The notes beneath the pieces were generated by a model. That model made no database searches and was not told the DNA's origin. It was given only the letters and a program-made list of their open reading frames with translations. From Massospora cicadina (Eukaryota; Entomophthoromycota; Entomophthoromycetes; Entomophthorales; Entomophthoraceae), in NCBI GenBank assembly GCA_022478985.1, contig JAKSZP010006611.1, forward strand, positions 214,320 through 278,319: a DNA stretch of 64,000 nt, written 5' to 3'. Both the position numbers and the translations under genes were made by a program. Shown in pieces: positions 46,991 to 56,974 of this stretch. The stretch's first letter is position 1. The number at the start of each line of letters is the position of its first letter.

Positions 46991-47239
46991 CAGTATTGAC
47001 AGATTGATTCAGTTATATGTAGCTGTGGTTGGGTAAGTTTTGGAGCAAGAAAATTTTTGGATTAAATATGGGTCCAAACCTGATCCTGATTAGTTGGCAT
47101 GGGTGTAAATTGTCTGGCTTGGATTTGGGTTGCTAGAATCTGTTGCTAATTCAGTGAGCGCACAACCTGAGGGTGTGGGGGAAGCTAAAATCTTAACTTA
47201 AACGCTGTTGGTATGGCCTCATGGGTGGGATTGGCAGTT

Positions 47240-47950
47240 TTTGCAGGGTTTGAACTGTATCAATATGCCTTTTTGATATGTTTTAATTCATGACAGAGGG
47301 GGCAAACTGTGCAGCTTTTATCAATGTGAGCCCAAAAGAAATGGTCAGGTGTGTATGGATGTAGGAACACGGTGGGATGTGCTGAGCCATGTTCAGCTGG
47401 TGGGGGGTAATGGTGGCCATTGCCCAAGGTGCTGCAAGGCGCTCAGCACCACTTGGGACAATGAATTAGAAGATGGGGCCTTTGCCATAAGTGGACAGCC
47501 CTGACATCAACTCCTAATAAAGTGTTTAAGGGGAAAGGTGTGAGGGGAGGTTCACAAAGGTCACCATGAGTGTGATATCATCTGGAAGACGTATTCAGGT
47601 GGTAATGGGGGTGTTCTTGTATATTAAGGGCATAGCTGCTGCATTGGCTGCATCCTCTTTGGTGGGGAAGCCTATACCAAAATAGCACTTGTAAGGGTGG
47701 AAGTCTATAAATTCTTCTGGTGCAAAGGTGGCAGTTGCCAGCTCAATTAATGCTTTGTAAGCATATGGGAAGAGGTGTCCGTACTTGACTCAGAGGTAAA
47801 AGCAGATAGTGGATTGAGGTAGGGCTAAGGGATGGGGGCAGGTTGGGTGGACTCATGTAAGGCGGAGTGCTAAGTCCCTTGGAGGGATATAGCAGCCAGA
47901 TGTATTTGGTGGGCTGGACGAGCCAGTCTGCATGCATTTGCCTGCTGGGT
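47240..47950 (-). pseudogene. LINE-C ORF1 relic with zinc knuckle
   Basis: The minus frame from about 47800 gives Y-K-C-Y-F-G-I-G-F-P-T-K-E-D-A-A-N, then L-M-V-T-F-V-N-L-P-S-H-L and G-L-S-T-Y-G-K. This RRM-like block parallels LINE-A (L-T-S-Y-G-K) and LINE-B (V-T-F-Q-N-L-P). After a shift near 47340 the knuckle is C-P-L-C-H-E-L-K-H-I-K-K-A-Y at about 47270-47311, the final Cys having become Tyr. No endonuclease or RT was found to its left, where TRIM-2 intervenes. It represents a third LINE lineage on the minus strand. Confidence 0.55.
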
Positions 47951-48103
47951 GGTAAGTGCTAGCAGGTGGAGTACCACTGTCCACACTATGGCAGCAGTTG
48001 TGAATCCAAGGACATAAATTAGGAAATTGATGCAGTGAGGCAGTGGTGGAAAATTTTCTTGTTTTTTTCAAAATTGCTCAAAAGTGATGTCAAGCAGAAA
48101 GAA

Positions 48104-48238
48104 AAAAGTTGGTGAATTATTAGATAATACTTTCCAATTCTCACCCACTCACCCAAAATAAATTGAACCTATCAGAATCAATAGTTTCATATGGTAGCCA
48201 GTCAGTCAGTATTTCAGTGAATGTGTTTTATTAAGTAA
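48104..48238 (-). mobile_element. Hel-2 fragment, 5' part
   Basis: Minus-strand 5' end: TTTACTTAATAAAACACATT at 48238 leftwards, then the CAGTCAGTCAGT tract and the TGAACCTATCAGA / CACCCACTCACCC block. The 3' hairpin is missing. Confidence 0.6.
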
Positions 48239-48252
48239 AGTTTCATTTTTAG

Positions 48253-48343
48253 ATTTTATTTGAGGTGGTATGACATGGTGACAATACTACACCAATTAAG
48301 GGATCAAAGAGATGGGAAAAGAGGATAAAACCTGGAAAACCTC
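48253..48343 (-). mobile_element. SINE-b copy 1, left piece (right piece 54817-55006)
   Basis: The element is split by Ty3-F. The left piece carries the 3' tail (CACCTCAAATAAAA on the minus strand). The right piece carries the head, with A-box-like TGGTAGAATATGG near 54981-54993 and B box AGTTTGATCCTGG near 54946-54958. The ACCTC duplication at 48339-48343 and 54817-54821 proves that Ty3-F inserted into it. Copy 2 lies at 35872-36118. Confidence 0.7.
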
Positions 48344-48733
48344 TGTTGGCGCTACAGTTCCTTGGACTGGCACCAGGGTTTGTGGTGGCTCGAAGCTGGA
48401 AAAATTGGAAAAGAGCACCAAAGAGGAAACAGAAAAATGAGTTAGTTTACCAAATAATTTATTAAATTAAAATGCTTCGATATTTATAGGGTGCATCAAG
48501 ACTCAGTGCCTTCAGGATCTTTACTGATCTTCCAGAATGGCCTCCTTGAGGATGTCCTCAATGGATAGCATCGCTCACCTGACTAAAAGGGTGGAAAGGC
48601 CGCTCTACGTGACTCAGGACTAGGTGAGGATGATCCTGAAAGAGTTTTTTCTTGGTTAGGTTTGACGACCAATTTGACATGGCCAGATTTGGAAAATGGG
48701 AATTTGATACAATTTTTATCTTGAATCCTGACA
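48344..48733 (-). repeat. Ty3-F left (3') LTR
   Basis: 390 bp, TG...CA. Compared with the right LTR it lacks 23 bp between two AGGATCT repeats near 48520, which looks like a microhomology deletion. An open frame at 48558-48785 overlapping it has a counterpart in the right LTR (54643-54828) and is only LTR sequence. Confidence 0.85.
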
Positions 48734-48759
48734 AGGCCCCCTTCAAGATCCTGTCAGAG

Positions 48760-49830
48760 GGGGGTACAGCTGGAGGAACTGACAATGCACTCGGTTTATA
48801 ACAGTCCCCTGATTGATGTCAGCAATGGAGTACTTGGACTTCACCTTGTGTATAACTTTGTAGGGTCCAGACCACAGTACGTCGAGCTTGTTCTATTGTC
48901 CTTCAGGTAAATGATGATAAAAGAGAATGAGGTCACCTAGTTGAAATTCTGGTAAAGAGGGTCATCCAAGATTTGATCAAGATGTCTCTCTTCCAGTGGT
49001 GGTAACAATGCCTTGAGTGGCTTGGGCTTGGAGCCAGACAATTTCATCAGCTAGAGCCCTCATATTTAAATTGGCATTCTCAAGAGTGGAGGCTTTGAGC
49101 AGGGGTTGGACGCTACTGGGTAGCTGAGTGGCCCGCCCATACAGGGCTTTGAATGGGGACATTTTGATACCATGGTGATAGCTTACCTGGTAAGCAAGCA
49201 AGGCGTTGGGCAAATAATAGTTCCAGCAGGCAGGATCTGAGGCAGCCAACTTCTGCAGGATGGAGACAAGAGTTCCGTTAGCCCATTCTACCACCCCATT
49301 AGTATAAGGGTGGTAGGGAGCAGCGAAACTCTGGGTGGTTCCAAATAGTGAAGTTAATTCCTGTACTACCTGGGAGGTGAAGTTCAAACCATTGTCTGAT
49401 AGCAAGGTCTGGGGCACCCATGCTGGGTGAAAATGGAGTGAACAAGGCGGTAGCCTTAGCCGTGACCACAGGGACTGAGATCGCCTCGATCCACTTAGTT
49501 AGATGGTCTATGGCAAGAATAATATACTTGTGACCATGTAGACCAGTGGGGAGGGGACCCATTACATCGTTACTAATGACATTGAAAGGCTTGGTCGGCG
49601 CAACAACGGAGTGCTGATATCAAGGGGTTGGCCCAGTCTTGGGATTGGCAGGTCATACAGGCTTCCAGAACCTCTTGGATGGTTTTGACCATTTGGTCCC
49701 AGTAGCAGCGTGACTTCAGCCACTCATAGTCTTCTTGACCGCACCATGCCCAACAGTAGTGTGGCCTTCCAGGATGATATCAGTATGAGAGGAGGGTCAG
49801 ATGTGGGGAAGCCACTTCTTGTTGACTTTC
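48760..49830 (-). pseudogene. Ty3-F integrase (broken)
   Basis: Zinc region near 49650-49700 (A-C-M-T-C-Q-S). Core: D-V-M-G-P-L-P-T-G-L near 49550, I-D-H-L-T-K-W near 49505. At 48977-49417, L-L-S-D-N-G-L-N-F-T-S and P-Y-H-P-Y-T-N-G-V-V-E-W hold the second Asp and the Glu. C-terminal GPY-type module near 48780-48890 (W-S-G-P-Y-K-V-I). The frame shifts once between 49417 and 49450. No chromodomain. Confidence 0.8.
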
Positions 49831-50054
49831 TTGTAGTGTAACCCATCCTTGATCTGGGTGTCTTGAGTCATCCGGCGGAGTTCAGCTTGGACCTGAGGGG
49901 ATTCCAGTTCCCATTGTTTGGGCTGTCCTATCAAGTCATAGAACCAATCCTCCTCTGGGGTCAGGACTGCTAATACTGGCATCCTGGAGAGTCCGTCAGC
50001 ATTTTGGTGAATAGCGCCAGCACGGTGGACAATGGTGAAGTCATAGCTTTGTAG

Positions 50055-51290
50055 TCATAGGGCCCACCTGGCCAACCATCCATCCAGGTCTTTCATTTGT
50101 TGCAGCCATCGAAGGGAAGAATGGTCAGTAATAATAGTAAAATGGGTACCGTAGAGGTAGGTCTGGAAATACTTGATGGCTAAAAGAACTACTAGACATT
50201 CCCTCTCAGTGATGCTGTAGTTCCGCTCAGCCTTGCTTAGGGTCTTGCTAAAATAAGCTACATGATGATCAACCTGGTTCTCATCATGATGAGCCAGGAT
50301 AGCCCCTACAGTGACATCACTAGCATCCATGAACAGCAAGAAAGGCTATTGAAACGGGGATGAACTAGAACAGGTTAAGTACATAAGGCTGTACGTAAAG
50401 CGTTGAAGGCCTTTCCTGCTCAGGTCGCCATTCAAATGGTACATTTTTTTGTAGAAGGTAGAACAACGGGTTCAGCAAGGTTGGCAAACTGTGGGATGAA
50501 CTGACAGTAATAGCCCACCATACCTAAAAAGACTTGAATATCTCATGGGCTTTGGGGGCGCAACGTCTTTTCTATGGCGTTGACCTTGTTGGGGATAGGT
50601 TGAATGCCACGCTTGGAGACCTTATGGCCTAGAAACTCTAGCTCAGGCTGGAAAAAGGAGCACTTCGAGAGCTTGAGCTTGATGGAGGCCTTCCGGAGAT
50701 GCTTAAAGACTTCCTTAAGATGTTTGACATGTCTGTTAAAAGTTTTCAAAAGAACGGTGATGTTGTCCAGGTATACCAGGACACAGGAGAGCTTCAGGTC
50801 CCCAAGGATCCCATCCATGGCGCGCTGGAACGTGACTGGGGCGTTGAAGAGGCCTTGGGGCATCTGGGTGGGCTCAAACAGCCCTTCGTGGGCGTTTAGA
50901 GCACACTTGGCTCAGTCTTTGGGAGCAAGCTCGACCTGCCAATACCCGCTGGTGAGGTCCATGGCTGAGAAGTACTGGGAACCTGCAAGCAGACAGAGAG
51001 AATCATCGATCTGGGGCAGAGGATAGCTGTCCTTCTTGGTGATGGAGTTGAGTCATAAGTAATCCATCACCACCTGGTGCTTGCCATCCTTCTTTCAGAC
51101 CAGCAAAAGAGGGAAGACCAAGGACTACGCGAAGGGGCCAAGAGCCCTGCGTCGAGCAGTTGTTTGAGTTTTACCATGACCTGGGCCTCTTTGACCTTGC
51201 TCTTGTGGTAAGGCTGGGACCAAAAAAGGGGGGCGTCCCCGGTTTCTACATGGTGGATGACTCCGTTCATCCTTCCAAAGTCATAGGTTG
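50055..51290 (-). pseudogene. Ty3-F reverse transcriptase and RNase H (broken)
   Basis: RNase H at 50055-50339: M-D-A-S-D-V-T-V-G-A-I-L, F-S-K-T-L-S-K-A-E-R-N-Y, I-T-D-H-S-S-L-R-W-L. RT palm at 50543-50863: M-P-Q-G-L-F-N-A-P, then V-Y-L-D-N-I-T-V-L, where the second Asp of YLDD is Asn. RT start at 51067-51270 with L-L-D-A-G-L-L-A-P-S-R-S-P-W. The YLDN change alone would inactivate it. Confidence 0.85.
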
Positions 51291-51429
51291 AAGTGGAGAA
51301 TAGATGAAGTATTCCTCTAGGAGCTCCTGAACTTTAAGTCGCTGTTCATCAGAGAGGTCCTTTCCTATGTTAGCGTCAACCAAATTAACCGAGGATGGTG
51401 ACTCCAAGCCAAAGTCCCTTAAGTCCCCA

Positions 51430-52402
51430 AAGCTTCAGACGTCAGCAACAGCCCCCATTGGTAACAGGCGGATGTAAGCGGCAGGTTGGTTAGGACCTAT
51501 AAATTTTGGTTTGTCAGTCAGGTTGGCTAGCAACACTGATATCAATCTAGGATACGCTGGTTCAAGGATCCTGGGGCAGGTCAGCACTTCCTTGGGAGAT
51601 AAGTTATCCAGACCTCGGACCTCCAGTAAATACCCTGAGGGAATGTTGATATGGACCCAGGTGTCAACAACAGCCTGGGATTTTGGGGGCACGGTAGTCA
51701 CCTGTGGCAGGTAAACTGGCATCCCCTCTGATCCATCCACAGCAGGAGGGGGCAGCTGGACTCGAGAGCCCTGGATGTGGTACTCATGCCAATCAATTCA
51801 TCCTTCAGTCTCCAGTAGGCAGGCTCAGGCCTTGACATCAGCCCTAGAATCATGGGCAGTCTCAAAAAACAGAGGGAATCGATGACCTAAAAGGGAGAGA
51901 AAACCACCGTCATAGTGGATAACAGCCAAATAGTCTCAAAGAAACTGGGTCCCAAGGAGCAGATCGTAGCTAGTGTTGTCCAGGGCGATGGCAGTTGTAT
52001 CCAAAGCGAGCTTTCAAAACCAAATCAGTAGAGAGTAATAGGCCCCTATGGATCAGGTGCACTGAGGGCCAGCTGTGCCATACTCCATGTAGTGCGGCAT
52101 ATTGGGGGCGACCTTGATGCGTTTCATCAGCTTGGAAGAGATAACATTTATGGGGGAGCCACTGTTGACTATGGCATAAACTGGAATCTTGTGGACCCAG
52201 ATGGCAACCTGGGTGACCAAACTTCCAAACTGAGGTGGCAACGTAAGGAACATGGGAGAATCATCAAAAGAAGAGTAAGCAGTATCAATGTCTTTATTGT
52301 CATTAGATACTGCAGCTACTTCCTCAGGGTTAACAGATTCTGGTTTGTGTGTAGGGGTTACTTGAGGCTGGACAGGGGTGTCAGCATGGAGCGCCTCATC
52401 CT
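51430..52402 (-). pseudogene. Ty3-F protease and linker (broken)
   Basis: The minus frame 52053-52406 carries P-V-Y-A-I-V-N-S-G-S-P-I-N-V-I-S-S near 52140-52190: the retropepsin DSG site with Asp changed to Asn. The frame 51435-51740 between protease and RT is readable (V-P-P-K-S-Q-A-V-V-D-T), similar to linkers in other Ty3 polyproteins. Confidence 0.7.
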
Positions 52403-54350
52403 TCATGCTGACTGCCCTTTTCCCGCCTCCTCATCTAGATGTTTCCAACAAGTCTTAGCACTATGCCTAAAGCCCTTGCAATAGGTGCACCAAGGATGGG
52501 GGTTTTTCAAGTTCTCAACTAAATGGACCCTAGGGCGGTTTGAGGGGTTAGTGGACGCAGCTTTAGAGTGCAGGATCGTGGCAGGGATCTTGTTGAGGGC
52601 CTCCTTAATCTCCCTGATACAAGTGAACCCATTCTTTTGCCCAATCATGTGCATCTGGACCTCAGGATAGGACCCTAGGGTGGAGATGATGGCAGTGATG
52701 GCGTCGTCCAGAGTGATATGATTTGTCATAACCAAAGGTTGTGCCTGAGCGTAGAACCAGTTGGCAAACTCCATAGGGCTTTCTCATTTGTTAAGTCAAA
52801 TGCCCATGAACACTTGCTTCTGGTTGGACAAGGTTTGGTTACTGCCAAACTCTTGGATCAGGGCAGTTCAGACCTGTTCCCAGGTGTTACACTCCTTCAG
52901 ATGGGGAGTCATGATTTCCTGGGCGGTACTGTCTAGGCAGGAGTGGATGTGCTTCACCTTTTGTCAATTGGTGGCCCCCTCCATAAAACTCTCATAGGCA
53001 TACAAGAAGGAGATGATACTCTCCCATCTGGGGGTGAATCTTTCCCTGAAGCTAGGTTTAAAGTTAGCGACAATAGGAGTGGAAAGGGTGTTAATGCCTG
53101 AGATAGGTGTCAGCCCCAAGATCTCCATTTCTACATATTCTCGAGGAACCTGCTGATCTAACTGCCTCCGCAAGCCTTCTAAGTCTTCTTGGATGTATTC
53201 CCAATTTTGACTGAGGGTGGAAGCGGACGCCTTGCTGGCAACCTGCTCCTTTAAGGACTGAATCTTGGTGCTCTGTTGTTGAAACTGGTTTTCAATGGTG
53301 GCCAACTGGGTTTCAAACCCATGACACGTTGTTTCAAGCCAGGAGATGCGAGCATTGGTAAGACTTGTGAAAGCACTGAGGTTATCCATCTCATTCGATA
53401 GCACTTTAATGGAGATCCTGGGGTCGAGGGGGACACTGTCTGATTGGAGCTTGCACCCCAATGCCACCTTTTGGATCTGGTCCCACAGGGCAGCCAGGGC
53501 AGTTATTATATCCTTCACCAGGGGTCTTTGGGTTCGCCTGAGGTTGGGGGGTCTGAAGGCCCTCAAGGCCCACGTGGTCCCTCAGGTCCAGCTGGCCCTT
53601 GACGCCCTTTAGGACCTTCTGGCCTGGCATCCGTGGGGGGATAGTCGTTAGAGGCCAGCTCTTGGTAGCGTTGCTGTAGGGACCATAGCAGTTCTTTGAC
53701 TTGTTGTAAATTCTGGGTCCATGTCACTTCAAACAGCTGGGCGTTTTGGCGAAACTGCTCCTCAAGGTCTCCGGAGATGCTGCTATCTAATACCACAACT
53801 TGATCACAGATCTTATTGATTAATCGTCAGTTATTGAGTATAGCTTCACAATTGTCATGTATGAAGGAGGAGGCAGCATTGTAGAAGTCAATAATATAGG
53901 AATGTAAATTTTGGGTGAGCCCTAGGTGCCAGGAGACCTCCTGATGGTGTAATCCTACTAACTGGAGGAGGTGATGAATTGCGGGATGGATGAAGTTACG
54001 AAGGTAGCAATCAGGCCCCAAGGTAAGCTACCCTGCAGGTAATACAGCCAAGGCATAGAGGTCCCACATTGTGGATGGTATGGCAGAGGCGTGGGAGCGG
54101 CTGGAGTGAGCGCCCTCAGTGTAGATGCCATGGACTAATTGTTGAATGACATCATTGGTATGTTCAAACTGAAGTTGATATTGGCTCCCATCTAGGGAGG
54201 GCAGCGAGAGTTGGAAGGTGGCATGGAACTCTCCTTTCCAGCTGCGAGGGTGGCGTTGCATACCACAAAGTACTAACCCATCGAGTAATGCTCCTCAATT
54301 GACCAGTCATTTGGTCGTCAGGGCTGCTGTTGGTTTCCATTTTTTTTGTA
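52403..54350 (-). pseudogene. Ty3-F gag with collagen-like segment, coiled coil and zinc knuckle
   Basis: Pieces in order on the minus strand: N-terminal frame 54164-54364; then 53563-53796, ending in a collagen-like G-X-Y run (G-P-K-G-R-Q-G-P-A-G-P-E-G-P-R-G-P); then 52964-53566 (200 codons) with a coiled coil rich in Gln/Leu and the capsid block F-K-P-S-F-R-E-R-F-T-P; then 52403-52774 with the knuckle C-T-Y-C-K-G-F-R-H-S-A-K-T-C near 52450-52491. Stops between pieces are TGA (for example at the end of the 200-codon frame). It would form the particle shell and bind RNA. Confidence 0.8.
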
Positions 54351-54377
54351 AGAGACGTTTTCACTTAGGTCAGCTTG

Positions 54378-54399
54378 GAGCCCCCTGTAGTGAGTACCA
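54378..54399 (-). promoter_or_regulatory. Primer-binding site of Ty3-F
   Basis: Minus strand TGGTACTCACTACAGGGGGC, four bases inside the right LTR at 54404. Same site type as in Ty3-A, -C, -E and LARD-G. Confidence 0.65.
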
Positions 54400-54403
54400 C
54401 TTC

Positions 54404-54816
54404 TGTCAGCGCTACAGTTCCTTAGACTGACACTGGGGTTCGCGGTAGCTCAAAGCTGGAAAAATTGGAAAAGAGCACCAAAGAGGAAACAGAAAAATGA
54501 GTTAGTTTACCAAATAATTTATTAAATTAAAATGCTTCAATATTTATAGGGTGCATTGGGACTCGGTGCCTTCAGGATCTTCAGAGCCTCATCCAATCAG
54601 GATCTTTACTGATCTTCTGGAATGGCCTCCTTGAGGGCGTCCTCAATGGATAGCATTGCTCACCTGACTGAAAGGGTGGAAAGGCCACTCCACATGACTC
54701 AGGAATAGGTGAGGATGATCCTGAAAGAGTTTTTTCTTAGTTAGGTTTGACAACCAGTTCAGCACGGCCAGATTTGGAAGATGGGAATTTGATACAATTT
54801 TTCTAGAATCCTGACA
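54404..54816 (-). repeat. Ty3-F right (5') LTR
   Basis: 413 bp, starts TGTCAGCGCTACAG, ends CCTGACA, followed by ACCTC at 54817-54821. It retains 23 bp (around TCAGAGCCTCATCC) lost from the left copy. Confidence 0.85.
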
Positions 54817-55179
54817 ACCTCCATGCACAGTTTATGATAGGCCAGGAACTCCATGGACTGCCTTTTCTATTCACTATCTTGGTTAGGGGCATTGGTGCAC
54901 AACTCCAACACAGTCATAATCATCCTCTACCCAAAGTTCATCTACCAGGATCAAACTTTGGGAGGCAGTGGTAGAGGGTCCATATTCTACCACTGGGGTA
55001 TCCTCTTGTGTTTTATTAAGTAGATTTAATAAACCAAACTAAAATACTTTTAGCAAGCTCATCAGTGGAGCTTGAATTGTGGAGATGATTTAATTGGGTA
55101 AAATTTGTGGTTAAGTTTTATATATCTAATTAAGTAAAATTCATGGTAAAGTTTTATATTAAGTAGATCTTAGTTTTGG

Positions 55180-55423
55180 GTGAGCAAATTGGTGAATTAT
55201 TTGATATATTTGCCAATTCTCACCCACTCGCCCAAATAGATTGAACTTATCATACTCAATTAGATTAGTTTCAGGAGAGCAATTTGGTGAATTATTTGAT
55301 AAATTCATCAATTCTCACCTACTCACCTAAATTAGATTGAACCTATCAGACTTGAAGGTTTCAGATGTCAGTCAGTCAGTCAGTATGTCATTCAGTGAAT
55401 GTGTTTTATCAAATAGATAGCTG
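55180..55423 (-). mobile_element. Hel-2 fragment, 5' part with two internal repeat units
   Basis: Minus-strand 5' end TCTATTTGATAAAACACATT at about 55423 leftwards, then CAGTCAGTCAGTCAGT, then two ~85-bp units of the AATTCTCACC(C/T)ACTC...GGTGAATTATT type. No 3' hairpin. A minimal Hel-2 start (GTGTTTTATTAAGTAGA on the plus strand) also abuts the SINE at 55013-55029. Confidence 0.6.
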
Positions 55424-55478
55424 TTTATTCAAGGTAAGCTGTCTAGGGGACATATTACTAAAAAGAGAATAATCTATA

Positions 55479-56018
55479 TCTATATAAATAATTGGATGTT
55501 TGTTTCTTTATCCCATATCCATTACTATACCATTCATAAAATTGTGATGAAACTTTGATGAATTGTTCTGTGCATGCCCACAAAAAGTTTCTGAATTTTA
55601 AAAATTATTATACTTTTTAGTAAAATAAAAAAGTTTTTAATGTAAAAAGTGAAAATTCTATATATTCTTGACAATATTTGCTATATTGTTATTGCTGACC
55701 AGTTTGTATTTGGTTGATTTGATAGTTTCAATAGTTTTAGCAAGCAGTTGGTGGTTTTGGGTTAATTGATAAGCTTGATGATTTTATTAAGCACTAAGTG
55801 GTTGGGTGATTCAATAATTTAATATAGTTTGGTAAGCTGTTGGTGTTTTTTTGACATTCCAATAAGTTTAGTTTGGGGTTATCAAGCAGTTGATAATTAG
55901 TAGATTTGGTATGTTTGATGGTTTTAGCTAAATGGCTTATCTATGCTATGATAAAAAAATCTAATATACTCAATTCAGATTGTCTTTTAACCCTGAGCAA
56001 TGCTAGGTATTATCACTA
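55479..56018 (+). mobile_element. Helitron Hel-1, non-autonomous, ~540 bp
   Basis: 5' TCTATATAAATAATTGGATG after an A (an alternative TC lies at 55473), then TTTATCCCATATCCATT and AAATTGTGATGAAACTTTGA. 3' hairpin ACCCTGAGCAATGCTAGGT near 55990-56008, about 10 bases before the end CTA. The interior holds degenerate ~40-bp TTGGTGGTTTTGG/ATTGATAAG repeats. The next Helitron begins at the very next base. Confidence 0.65.
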
Positions 56019-56418
56019 TCTACTTAATAAAACACATTCACTGACGTACTGATGTACTGACTGACATCTGAAACCTTCAAGTCTGATAAGTTCAATCTAT
56101 TTGGGCAAGTGGTTGAGAATTGGAGATTATTAGTGAAAAATTCACCAAATTGCTCACCTGAAACTAATAGAGCCTGATGGGTTCAATCTATTTGGGTGAG
56201 AATTGGTAAATATTATTGAATAATTCACCAAATTGCTCACCTAAATCTAAACAAAAATCATCCAGTTTTAGTGGATCACTAAGTAAATTTATAATAACCA
56301 GCTCACCAGCCATGAGGGCAACAGTGAAGCTGTTAGTCTGAGTGGCTCAAGCGTAGTGGTGTCACAGTATAGGCTCAGCATGAGCACATAAACAAGCAAT
56401 GCTGGGTAACTCTGCTAG
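56019..56418 (+). mobile_element. Helitron Hel-2, non-autonomous, 400 bp
   Basis: 5' TCTACTTAATAAAACACATT after an A. The 3' hairpin region AGCAATGCTGGGTAA is followed by CTAG and T at 56419. Two internal units of the CACCAAATTGCTCACCT type. It is the shortest apparently complete copy here and directly follows Hel-1. Confidence 0.75.
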
Positions 56419-56974
56419 TCTAAACTAAATTTGAAAACAGCTTAGCCATTTATAATTTGTAGCTCCCAAATAAAGAAAATATATGATTTTTTTGATGGAT
56501 TATACTTTATTTTTAACATAGCTGCTTGATACACTGTTTTCTGAGACTTCAAAATATGTGAGAAAGTATATATCACTTTTTTTGATGAAGTATATGAATA
56601 ATTATCACTATCCTCCATGTTTTATCTAACTTTGTGGTCCTAAAATTTCTTTTTAATTCTAATGACCAGGTTAAAGTACTATATGGAACATTGACAATGA
56701 TGGTCCAAACACAGACTAGCACCACTATACTTGTTATAAAAATAGATCCTTTAGGTTCTCTATGTAAAATTGCCATGATACAAGGCAAAAATTGAGATAG
56801 TTTTAGGTATGAATAATGAAGATTGCATAATAAATTTATCTAAGGCCTTGAGAACAATTTTGTGGTTAAAGCGTGGTATAATAAAAGAAACTTTCTAATG
56901 AGGTTTATGAGTAAAAGAAGATAAAAATTAAAATCAAGCCTTTGATTATCTTTTGGCTTGCAAGATATATTTTA
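56419..56974. other. No recognised feature
   Basis: AT-rich sequence between two Helitrons. The minus frame 56573-56788 has no recognisable domain. Nothing else supported. Confidence 0.5.

Larger units (their letters stand above)
48344..54816 (-). mobile_element. Ty3-F: complete but decayed Ty3-type retroelement, TSD ACCTC
   Basis: The LTRs 48344-48733 and 54404-54816 start TGT(T/C)(G/A)GCGCTACAGTTCCTT and end AATCCTGACA. The 5-bp duplication ACCTC lies on both sides. Minus-strand order: primer site, gag with zinc knuckle, protease, RT, RNase H, integrase with GPY module. 6.5 kb. Most frames can still be followed and stops are mainly TGA with some TAA, so it is younger than Ty3-B, -C and -E. 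The left LTR lacks 23 bp present in the right one. Confidence 0.9.

Noticed and set aside
55370..55390. Short CAGT tandem tracts (also near 48205 and 57898) as independent microsatellites
   Set aside because: They sit at the same place in every Hel-2 5' end and are part of that element.
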